Source of the DNA: Chryseobacterium gleum
Lineage (GTDB): Bacteria; Bacteroidota; Bacteroidia; Flavobacteriales_C; GCA-002722245
Direction: 5' to 3'
Length of the DNA stretch: 8,561 nt
Assembly (NCBI GenBank): GCA_945903925.1
Contig: CAMDPJ010000091.1
Coordinates: 1-8,561 of the forward strand
Positions 1 through 7,500 of this stretch are shown piece by piece. A model generated the notes under the pieces. That model was not told where the DNA came from. It made no database searches and worked only from the letters and a program-made list of their open reading frames with translations. Numbering within the stretch: position 1 is the first letter of the stretch; every line of letters starts with the position of its first letter. A program made the translations under genes and the position numbers.

Positions 1-1
1 C

Positions 2-1414
2 GTTTCTTTTTTATGGAATTTTGGAAATTTTGCCAATGTTTTGAGTGATACCCTTAAAAATCCTGTCAATATTTTTTACATCAATGGAGGAACTAAAACC
101 GTAACTTTAAATGCAACAGATAGCCTTACGGGTTGCTTAGCAACAGCTACTCAAATATTAAATGTGAGCGAAAAACCATCTGCCAATTTTATTAGTAACG
201 CGTCACTTTGCGCAGGTAGTAAAATAGATTTTAGCAGTTCAAATACAAAAACAAGCAGCAATGGCACTTGGACTTACAATTGGAATTTTGATGCAGATGC
301 TTTGCCTTTAACTGCTGCAACAAAAGATGTAGCGGGTGTTGTTTACCTGTTGGGCGGAAAAAAAGGAATCACATTAAGTGTTAGTGATGGAGAATGTTCA
401 AACAGTAAAACAGATACTCTAGTTTTGTTTGATCAGCCTATTGCATTTGCGGGTAATGATACCAGTGTTTGTGGCAGCAATGTTATTGCGATGGGTGCTC
501 CTGCCATCGCTGGAAACTCTTATAGCTGGATTCCTTCTGCAGGTTTAAACAATGCGCAAATTTCCAATCCAGTAACTTTTCCTGCAAAAGGGTTTACCAA
601 CTATATTCTTGTTGTAACCAACAATGCAACAAATTGTGCTGCTCGTGATACCATTTTTATTGTAGCTTCGAATGCTTTAGAAGCTAAAACAGCTAATGAT
701 CAATCAATTTGTAAATACGAAGAGGTGAAGATTGGCGGGGCTTTTGTTCCCGGACAAACATACACATGGATGCCATCTTTAGGTTTGAATGATACCACAG
801 TTGCCAATCCAACGGCCAATCCCGACTCTACTACTACCTATACTTTAGTGGTAAATGGATATGGATGCGCCTCTGTAATTGATTCTATTTTGGTTGAAGT
901 GCATCCACTGCCAAAAATTTATTTAGGAAATAACGATACCATAGCCAAGGGAAAATCTTATTCGTTGGAAGCAGGTGGTGGAGTGTCGTATAGCTGGTCG
1001 CCAGCTTTTGCATTAAGTAATCCAGGTGTTTTCAATCCGCTGGCGAATCCCGATGTCACTACTACATACACTGTTTCGGTTACCGATATTTTTGGTTGTA
1101 CAGATACAAGTTCCCTCACCATTTTTGTACAAAGCAATGAATATTGGATTCCTAAAGCTTTTTCGCCCGATGCCAATGGTAAAAATGATGTTTTGTTTGT
1201 TAGGGGCGACGGCATAGATGATTTTGAATTGGTTATTTTTAATAACTCTGGAGAGCTACTTTATTTGTCGAATAACATTGATGAAGGTTGGAACGGAAAA
1301 AGACAAAGCACAGGAGAATTAGTGCCTGAAGGAGCTTACGTTTATTTTGTAAAAGGAAATAAAATTGACGGAACAATCATCAACGATCGCGGATTAGTTA
1401 ATTTATTAAGATGA
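2..1414 (+). CDS. Secreted PKD/Ig-repeat protein with gliding-motility (type B) C-terminal domain, 5'-truncated by window edge
   Basis: The reading frame is open from the first bases, so this is the last 470 residues of a larger protein; the TTG at 41 is not a real start, because a PKD core (W-N-F-G near residue 5) lies upstream of it. Domains in order: end of a PKD-like domain (to about 55), a second PKD-like domain (about 58-145, W-N-F core), three tandem Ig-like repeats (about 145-222, 224-303, 304-378) sharing a W-x-P...L...NP...Y-x-(L/V)-x-V pattern and late Cys residues, then a type B T9SS sorting domain (about 379-470) with I-P-K-A-F-S-P-D-x-N-G-x-N-D, W-N-G and a terminal G-L-V-N-L-L-R. 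In this family the C-terminal domain directs export through T9SS to the cell surface or medium. Repeat-rich proteins of this type are usually adhesins or surface-layer components; that role is inference. The stop overlaps the start of the PorP/SprF-like gene, indicating one operon and probable functional pairing. Confidence 0.92.
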   Translation, partial: VSFLWNFGNFANVLSDTLKNPVNIFYINGGTKTVTLNATDSLTGCLATATQILNVSEKPSANFISNASLCAGSKIDFSSSNTKTSSNGTWTYNWNFDADALPLTAATKDVAGVVYLLGGKKGITLSVSDGECSNSKTDTLVLFDQPIAFAGNDTSVCGSNVIAMGAPAIAGNSYSWIPSAGLNNAQISNPVTFPAKGFTNYILVVTNNATNCAARDTIFIVASNALEAKTANDQSICKYEEVKIGGAFVPGQTYTWMPSLGLNDTTVANPTANPDSTTTYTLVVNGYGCASVIDSILVEVHPLPKIYLGNNDTIAKGKSYSLEAGGGVSYSWSPAFALSNPGVFNPLANPDVTTTYTVSVTDIFGCTDTSSLTIFVQSNEYWIPKAFSPDANGKNDVLFVRGDGIDDFELVIFNNSGELLYLSNNIDEGWNGKRQSTGELVPEGAYVYFVKGNKIDGTIINDRGLVNLLR

Positions 1415-2421
1415 AAAATTTACTGCTCATTATTTTATTTTTTTCCGTGCTAATTGCCAATGTATCTGCACAGCAAGATGCACTTTTAACGCAAGCTTAT
1501 GCCAATCCTTTAAATTTGAATCCGGCAATCATGGGGGCCAATAACTTTTTAAAAGTGATGGTAAATCATAAGAGTCAGCTGGCATTAATCAATGGTGGTT
1601 ATTCCTCCTCTTCGCTGGGAGCTATTTATCCACTTTCATTAAAAACCCGCAAAAAGATAGATTTGGCAATTAACATTCAAAACGATAAAGGCGGTGCTTT
1701 TCAAAAATTTGATGTTTCATTGGCTGTGGGTTACGATTTGAAATTATCGAAAGCCGGTAATTTAAGTTTTGCCTTAATTGGTGGTTTCGGACAAAAGACT
1801 TTAAACACTGCTATTTTATCTTTCGATGAGCAGTACATCAATGGCGAATTTTCTGCATCAAATGCCATCACCGAAGATTATTCTTTTGCCAAAAGAGCTT
1901 ACGGCGATGTGGGTTTTGGCTTGATGTGGTATTACAATCCATATATTTTCGAGGCGGGCGGAAAAGTAAATTGCTTTGCTGGTATCTCGGGCTTCCATTT
2001 AAACTCACCAAGCAAATCGTTTTTACCTAACGATTATCACATTCCAAGAAGGTTTGGCGTGCAAGCTGGAATTAAAATTATTGGTGGTAAAAAACTAGAT
2101 ATTTCTCCCAACATTCGATTGAATCTGCAAGGTGGTATGCAAGAGATCATGCCTGGTGTATGTTTAGATTATAGAGTAATGGAAAACATTAAATTGTCCT
2201 TGGGCAGTTATTCCCGCTTGAGGGGCGCAACCGCTTTTTTGGTGGGTGTAGAGTACAAAGGAATGATCTTTGGTTATAGCCACGATTTATATTCTAAAAA
2301 TGGCATAAGTAATTACATTTCTGGTGCCGCTGCTGATCAAATTACTTTTACTTATAAATACGACTTGGCAAAAAAAGATGGAAGTTACACTGATGACAAT
2401 TCGCCTTTTTCTTCCTTTTAA
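1411..2421 (+). CDS. PorP/SprF family type IX secretion-associated outer-membrane protein
   Basis: 336 residues, a normal length for the family. A signal peptide (about residues 1-20, ending V-S-A-Q) is followed by the family hallmark: Q-Q-D at the mature N-terminus, then Q-A-Y-x-N-P-L-x-L-N-P-A-x-x-G, a form of the usual Q-Y-x-x-N-P-x-x-x-N-P-A-x-x-G. The rest alternates short hydrophobic strands and Gly/aromatic turns, as in an outer-membrane beta-barrel, with a late G-Y-S-H-D-L-Y segment equivalent to the family's G-Y-S-Y-D motif. Members such as SprF and PorP are outer-membrane partners needed for secretion or surface attachment of type B C-terminal-domain proteins. The ATG overlaps the stop of the upstream type B protein (ATGA, 1411-1414), so the two are probably translationally coupled and this is its dedicated partner. 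It is one of many paralogs expected in such genomes, so a porP or sprF symbol is not assigned. Confidence 0.93.
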   Translation: MKNLLLIILFFSVLIANVSAQQDALLTQAYANPLNLNPAIMGANNFLKVMVNHKSQLALINGGYSSSSLGAIYPLSLKTRKKIDLAINIQNDKGGAFQKFDVSLAVGYDLKLSKAGNLSFALIGGFGQKTLNTAILSFDEQYINGEFSASNAITEDYSFAKRAYGDVGFGLMWYYNPYIFEAGGKVNCFAGISGFHLNSPSKSFLPNDYHIPRRFGVQAGIKIIGGKKLDISPNIRLNLQGGMQEIMPGVCLDYRVMENIKLSLGSYSRLRGATAFLVGVEYKGMIFGYSHDLYSKNGISNYISGAAADQITFTYKYDLAKKDGSYTDDNSPFSSF

Positions 2422-2451
2422 TTTGTTCACATCTTCTTAACTCTGTGTTTG
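2422..2451 (+). promoter_or_regulatory. Weak candidate Bacteroidota-type promoter upstream of gene A
   Basis: TTTG at 2422-2425 is followed after 18 bp by TGTGTTTG at 2444-2451, one mismatch from the Bacteroidota -7 consensus TAnnTTTG with a -33 TTTG. A start near 2456-2460 would give a leader of about 140 nt for the gene at 2599. The spacing fits, but the A at position 2 of the -7 box is missing and such matches arise easily in AT-rich DNA. It is the best match I found in this gap. Confidence 0.22.
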
Positions 2452-2554
2452 CTAACCCCCCCAATGTAAATATTTTGCTCATTTTTTTGTGCTTTAAATT
2501 AACACAAGGCTAACCAAACGATAATATCACATATGCCTAAACTAAACTTTTGAT

Positions 2555-2568
2555 GCGCAATTTTGCGC
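2555..2568. promoter_or_regulatory. 14-bp palindrome in the leader of gene A (operator or small hairpin candidate)
   Basis: The sequence GCGCAATTTTGCGC is a perfect inverted repeat: 6-bp arms 2555-2560 and 2563-2568 around TT. It lies 30 bp upstream of the ATG at 2599, and its GC-rich arms stand out in AT-rich intergenic DNA. As DNA it could be a repressor or activator site. As RNA it could form a 5-bp stem with a 4-nt loop. No T-run follows, so it is not a convincing terminator for the upstream operon. The function is unknown. Confidence 0.35.
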
Positions 2569-2598
2569 TTGTTGCGAATCATAGAGCAACTTTAGGTT

Positions 2599-3435
2599 AT
2601 GAAACAACATTTATTCATTGCACAGCTGCTTTGCATTTTGTGCAGCACATTATTTGCTCAAGATTTGTCTACGCTAAGTGCCGAGGATAAATCGGCTTTA
2701 GAGGGCATTATTGTAGAGAAATATTATGTGAGCGATTTGCTGGATACTAACGATGCAAAATTACCTAAAGGTAGCATTACGTATAGAATATATGCCGATT
2801 TAAAACCCAACTATTCTTTACAATTAATTTATGGTGATACTAGGCATCCTTTAAGCATTAAAACGACCACTAAATTTTACAACAATAGAGAATGCGGTGC
2901 AGTGATAGGTTATAATGTTTTTTACTTGAATTTAAATAATCCAAATTTTGCTGTTGATTCATGGTTAACTATCAATTCTGCAAGCAGTCAGTATGCCGGT
3001 GTTATGCTTTCAGAAGATTCTAACGGCTCTTTATTAAAGAATAAAAAATTTGAAAAAGCAGATGGATTCGTAAGTGGAAACTTACCTGTTATTAAACCCT
3101 TTAATATTGATCTAAATTTTTTTGATAATGATACTACCGCTTCTGTTTTTTCCACAGATGATGGTGGTTGGGCAGCTATTAGCGGAGTGATGAGTGGTTC
3201 GAAAGGACCGACTGCCAGTAATAAGATTTTAATTGCACAGCTTACCACTGATGGTGTAATTTCATTTGATTTGAATATGCAATTGGGAACTCCAGAAGGT
3301 AATTTTTTGAAGTTTGTTTACAAAGATGCCGAGCCCTTGGAAGGAGAAGTGTTGTTCGCTCCACTTTCCTTAATAGAGAAAGAAATTGAAAAGAAGTCGA
3401 AGAAAAATAAAAAGAATAAGAAAAATAAAAAATAA
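2599..3435 (+). CDS. Secreted protein of an uncharacterised paralogous family (paralog A), Lys-rich C-terminus
   Basis: 278 residues. The ATG at 2599 gives a typical signal peptide (about residues 1-21, hydrophobic core F-I-A-Q-L-L-C-I-L-C, ending L-F-A-Q). The mature protein has I-I-V-E-K-Y-Y-V-S at 37-45, then a G-S-x-T-Y-R-I-Y-x-D segment, Y-G-D-x-x-H, F-Y-N, D-S-W-L, an S-E-D-S-N-G-S-L acidic turn, a D-D-G-G-W...S-G-V-M-S-G stretch and L-I-A-Q-L-T-T-D-G...L-N-M-Q-L-G-T-P. The same elements occur in the same order in the genes at 3441 and 7649, so the three are paralogs. I do not recognise an enzymatic or binding domain. Unlike the neighbour, it has no type A sorting domain; the core is followed by a KK(S/N) repeat tail (residues 265-278). 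It may therefore stay in the periplasm or attach electrostatically to a surface; this is inference. It precedes paralog B by 5 nt, so the two are probably co-transcribed. Confidence 0.85.
   Translation: MKQHLFIAQLLCILCSTLFAQDLSTLSAEDKSALEGIIVEKYYVSDLLDTNDAKLPKGSITYRIYADLKPNYSLQLIYGDTRHPLSIKTTTKFYNNRECGAVIGYNVFYLNLNNPNFAVDSWLTINSASSQYAGVMLSEDSNGSLLKNKKFEKADGFVSGNLPVIKPFNIDLNFFDNDTTASVFSTDDGGWAAISGVMSGSKGPTASNKILIAQLTTDGVISFDLNMQLGTPEGNFLKFVYKDAEPLEGEVLFAPLSLIEKEIEKKSKKNKKNKKNKK
3391..3432 (+). repeat. A-rich low-complexity tract encoding the KK(S/N) tail of paralog A
   Basis: A 9-bp-period run codes for Lys-Lys-Ser and then three Lys-Lys-Asn units plus Lys-Lys; 31 of its 42 bases are A. It ends in six As (3427-3432) directly before the TAA stop at 3433-3435. 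The tract lies 9-50 nt before the ATG of paralog B, where A-rich sequence can help ribosome recruitment in Bacteroidota, which rarely use strong Shine-Dalgarno sites. It may serve both as a cationic tail and as the translation-initiation region of the next gene. Confidence 0.65.
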
Positions 3436-3440
3436 CAATT

Positions 3441-4508
3441 ATGAAAAAAATAGTACTCGGTTTAGGTTTGTTTTTGTGTGGTATTTCTACACAAGCTCAA
3501 AATGGATTAGAAAAAATTATTGTAGAGAAATATTATGTTTCTGATGCTACAGATGAAGCAAATAGTGTTGGCAGACTCCCTGTGGGTTCGGTTACATATA
3601 GAGTCTATGTAGATATGTTGCCAGGTTATAATTTTCAAATGGTTTATGGAGATAAAAATCATGATTTAAATATCTATTCTGATTCAACTTTTTACAACGA
3701 TGAAGACAGAGGAAAAACATCGGGAAGCAATACCTTGGCTAACGTTAGAAAAGCAACATTGATGTTGGATTCTTATTTTTCTGTGGGTGGTGTTTGTACT
3801 GGTAAAATGGGCGTTTTAAAAACAGATGATACCGACGGTGCTTTATCTAATACCGATGGAAATTTAACAAACATCGATCCTGAAGCTGGTGACCCTTTAA
3901 CCGTGAAAGATGGTATGGTTACAGGTACTCCTAAAGTGTTAGGTTTTATTGGTTTCGATCCAACTGGTGGAATTTTTGACGCCACTAGTGACGCAGGAAA
4001 TTCATTTACAACTAGTGATGGTGCATGGTATATTTTAGGTGGTTCAACTGGCGTTGATCCAAATACAAATATTGTGTTGGTAGGTCAGTTCACTTGCAAA
4101 GGTGATTTTGGATTCGATTTTAATGTGCAAATTGGAACGCCTGGTGGCGGACAAGAAAATTATGTTCATGAAAATACAAATTTACAAGTTGGTGAAATTT
4201 ACGAACCAACATGTAGTTATTTAGAATCTACTGTTAGCGTTAAGGAAGTAGCAAAAGACATTTCTGCTTTTGTAGCTTATCCTAATCCTACCAACGATTT
4301 ACTTACAGTGGAATTTAGCAAAGCTGGTTCTGCTAATTATTCTATTTATTCTGTTGAAGGTAAAATGATTTTACATAAAGAATTGAATGTAGTTAATCAA
4401 AGTCATCAAGAAGTGATTGATATGTCTACATTGTCGAGCGGACAATATTTTCTTCAGTTGACTACAAATGGTATCTCTGAAACAAAGAAAATCACTAAGA
4501 TTCAATAA
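3441..4508 (+). CDS. Secreted protein of the same uncharacterised family (paralog B) with type A T9SS sorting domain
   Basis: 355 residues. The ATG follows the stop of paralog A by 5 nt and begins a clear signal peptide (about 1-20, ending S-T-Q-A-Q). I-I-V-E-K-Y-Y-V-S is at 26-34, followed by the shared core: L-P-V-G-S-V-T-Y-R-V-Y-V-D, Y-G-D-K-N-H, F-Y-N-D-E-D-R-G, L-D-S-Y, L-K-T-D-D-T-D-G-A-L, S-D-G-A-W, and F-D-F-N-V-Q-I-G-T-P-G-G. Two Asp/Gly/Asn/Thr-rich stretches in the middle could be metal-binding turns, but no known motif is complete. The C-terminus (about 278-355) is a standard type A Por secretion tail: Y-P-N-P at 280-283, a Y-S-V-E-G-K turn, L-S-S-G-Q-Y-F-L and a T-K-K-I-T-K end. 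In such proteins this tail directs export through T9SS and is usually cleaved, with attachment to the cell surface or release. A strong terminator follows the stop by 12 nt. The core's biochemical role is not recognisable. Confidence 0.93.
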   Translation: MKKIVLGLGLFLCGISTQAQNGLEKIIVEKYYVSDATDEANSVGRLPVGSVTYRVYVDMLPGYNFQMVYGDKNHDLNIYSDSTFYNDEDRGKTSGSNTLANVRKATLMLDSYFSVGGVCTGKMGVLKTDDTDGALSNTDGNLTNIDPEAGDPLTVKDGMVTGTPKVLGFIGFDPTGGIFDATSDAGNSFTTSDGAWYILGGSTGVDPNTNIVLVGQFTCKGDFGFDFNVQIGTPGGGQENYVHENTNLQVGEIYEPTCSYLESTVSVKEVAKDISAFVAYPNPTNDLLTVEFSKAGSANYSIYSVEGKMILHKELNVVNQSHQEVIDMSTLSSGQYFLQLTTNGISETKKITKIQ

Positions 4509-4520
4509 TCATCATGCTAT

Positions 4521-4558
4521 ATCTCTAAGTCTCTTTTTACGAGACTTAGAGATTTTTT
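4521..4558 (+). terminator. Strong intrinsic terminator or attenuator between paralog B and the TonB-dependent receptor
   Basis: A perfect 13-bp stem (4521-4533 pairing with 4541-4553), 7-nt loop (4534-4540, TTTTTAC) and a six-T run (4553-4558) form a textbook intrinsic terminator for + strand transcription. The reverse strand lacks a T-run, so it acts in one direction. The T-tract ends only 7 nt before the receptor ATG at 4566, so no promoter fits between them. The right arm of the stem also falls within about 13-25 nt of the start codon, where a folded hairpin could hinder ribosome binding. Confidence 0.87.
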
Positions 4559-4565
4559 ACATCCC

Positions 4566-7500
4566 ATGAAAAACCTAATTCTAACAACGGTATTTGTCTT
4601 TTCTCTTAATGTCTTTTCTTTTGCACAAGGAACCTTAAAAGGAAGTATTAAAAGTGAAAATGGCGACACGCTATTTGGCGCAAATATTTCTTTAAAAGAC
4701 AATACTTTTATCTCAACTACTGCTAATGAAAATGGAGCTTTTTCTCTTAAAATTCCCGATTCATTGGTGCATGTTATTTCTATTACTTTCATTGGTTACA
4801 GTCCTGTTTTAGATACTCTTCAATTTAAAAGAGGAAAGGTATTGGTGATAAATTATGTAATGAAAGTTAAAGCCTTTATGAATGGAGGTGTAGGTATTAC
4901 CAAAACAAAAAACAAAGCCAAAGATACATACATGGATGAACAGAAGCAGAAATCTTCTGTTTCACTCGATTTTATCACTTCAGAAACACTAAAGAAAACG
5001 GGTGATGCCAATTTAACTGCTGGTGTTACTCGTGTTTCGGGCGTATCAACCAATGGTGCATTTATTACTGTTAGAGGTATTGGTGATAGATATGTAAAAA
5101 CAACATTCAATGGTATGCGCATACCAACATTAGACCCCTTTACTAACAATCTTAAGCTCGATATGTTTCCAGCTAGTTTGGTAGACAATGTAATTATTTC
5201 TAAAACTGCAAGTCCCGATTTACCAGGCGATTGGGCAGGAGCTTATATTTCTGTGCAAACAAAAGATTATCCCGATAAACTAACGGTGAATGTAGAAACA
5301 TCTGTAGGGTACAATACACAAGCTACTTTTAAAGACATTATAAGCACAGATAAAAGCTCTACTGACTGGCTAGGCTACGATAGTGATTTTAGAGACCAAG
5401 ATATTCGTCAGTTTGTTGTTACTAAAGATTCCCCTTCAAAGTATGATGAATTGGTGGCGTTGGGCCAAGGCGATTATTTGAATTCGTTGGGAGTGAACAG
5501 TGCAGAAATATTTGAAAAAGATGCCGACAATTATTTCAAATTGGGTTTGGTAGAGCTAGGTATATTAGGTAAGACAGATTTTAACGACCCATTGGCTGTT
5601 GCTCAAGCAAAGGATAAGTACAATCAAGGACCTTATAAAGGTGATGCTTTCAAAGTTATGAATGCCAACGCTGTAAAATTTAATCAATCTTTGCCCAACA
5701 ACTGGAGAACAAAAACTAGAGTGGCTCCTCTAAATTTTTCTCAAAGTTTTACTTTTGGGAATAAAATTAATTTATTTAAAAAGCCATTGGGTGTCATTGC
5801 TGGTTTTAGATATTCTGTTGCTTCGCAATACGACCCAAATTCTGATTATGCTAGAATTATTAGCGCGCCAGTTAATGGTGTTTATCTAGAGATTGATACA
5901 CTTTATCAAAAAGTGAGTAGAGAAACCAATGAGTGGAGTGCCTTAGTAAATCTTGCCTATAAGTACCACAAAAATCATGGCATCACGTTACTTTTTATGC
6001 CCAATATGAATGGCGTTAACAACGTTGGTGTTGCTACTGATCCTTTAGGAATCTTGGGTGAAATACACCGTCAGTTTTATGAATCGAGAAAACAATTTAT
6101 TTATCAATTAAAATCAGAACATTCATTTGCACACAACATTAAAGCGTTGGGTGTTGCTTCTTACACACAAGGTAGCAGTATTGTGCCCGATTTTAAAGTG
6201 GTGGGTTTGGCTAAGGATACCTTTAATCAAAATAGAGATGTTATTAATGCAGCTCGATATTTTCGATATTTGAGCGAAAATATTTTTGATTCAAAAGTGT
6301 CTGTTGATGTTCCGCTAAAAGGAGATGGAGAAGAGGGGGCAACAAAAAAAATAAAAATGGGTGTTGCTTATCAACGTAGCGATAGAGAGTACGAACAGTT
6401 TGGCTTGTCGCTACTTCCTAATATTTTAGGTTCAGCGCAATTGGTTGTTGGAAATCCGCACAGTGATCCTTTGAGCTTAGATAAATTTGATTTCGGATCT
6501 GTTGTTTTGAGTGACGGACCAACACAACGATTATTGCGAACGTACGTGTTAGATAGTCGTCCTATTAATAGAGTGATTGGAAACAGCACGATCTCAGCAG
6601 CATTCGCCATGGCAGATTACAATGTAACATCGCGCCTTAGATTATCAGGAGGATTAAGAGTGGAACATGCTGTTTTGTTTACCGATTTGTTTTTGTTTGA
6701 TTCACTTCAATTAGCTGCAAACGACCCTAGAAGATACATTGTTGATGCCGGTGTGGTGAATCCAGTTAATTTAGATGAAGTGAATTTTTTACCGAGTGCT
6801 ACCGCAATTTATAAGTTAAGAAAGAAAGTACAAGCGCCAATTAATTTAAGAGCTAATTTTAGTCAAACTATTGCACGACCAAGTTTGAGAGAGCTTTCTC
6901 CTGTTTCAGTATTTGATTACGAGTTGAACAATTTAGTTCAAGGGAATGCTGATTTAAAAGTAGTGCGAATAAACAATTACGATTTGCGTTTTGAATCGTA
7001 CTTTACATCGGGTGACAATGTTTCTTTAAGCGTTTTTTATAAGGACTTCATCAACTACATTGAGATGTTCGGGTCGCCATTGGGTTTTACTTGGGAAAAT
7101 AATCCAAATAGAGCTTGGTTGCAAGGTGTTGAGCTGGAAGGCAAAAAATTATTAGGAAAATATTTTGAGTTAAGAGCCAACTTAACATTTGTAGATTCGC
7201 GTTCAGTTTTTCAACAAAAACTCGATGATGGTAAAGGTGGTTTTGTGAACGGACCAACAATAACACACACCTTGTTTGGTCAAGCTCCTTATCTTATTAA
7301 TACAATAGCTTCTTACAATTCCGATTCTCTTGGTTTACAATTGACACTCAGCTATAATGTTCAAGGACCAAGATTAGTGGTGGAAGGAAATCCTGATGTG
7401 GGTCTGCCTCCTGTGTATGAACGCCCTAGACATCTGTTCGACTTTAAAGTATCAAAAAAACTTGGTAAGTACTTTGGTGTTAGCTTAAAAGTGAATGATA

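Noticed and set aside
41..43. TTG at 41 as the start of the first gene
   Set aside because: The frame is open upstream and encodes part of a PKD core (W-N-F-G), so the gene begins before the window.
958..1215. 85-codon open frame on the minus strand inside the type B domain protein
   Set aside because: It lies wholly antisense to a clear coding region with recognised domains and has no domain or signal peptide of its own.
1026..1217. 63-codon + strand frame inside the type B domain protein
   Set aside because: It overlaps a well-supported gene in another frame and has no recognisable features.
2451..2515. GCTAACC direct repeat at 2451-2457 and 2509-2515
   Set aside because: Only 7 bp long and 58 bp apart, easily due to chance; no flanking similarity.
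4517..4792. 91-codon minus-strand frame across the terminator and the receptor start
   Set aside because: It runs through the perfect hairpin and opposite the receptor signal peptide, with no supporting features.
4853..5188. 111-codon minus-strand frame opposite the receptor's linker and plug
   Set aside because: The + strand here encodes conserved plug motifs; the antisense product looks like a shadow with no motif.
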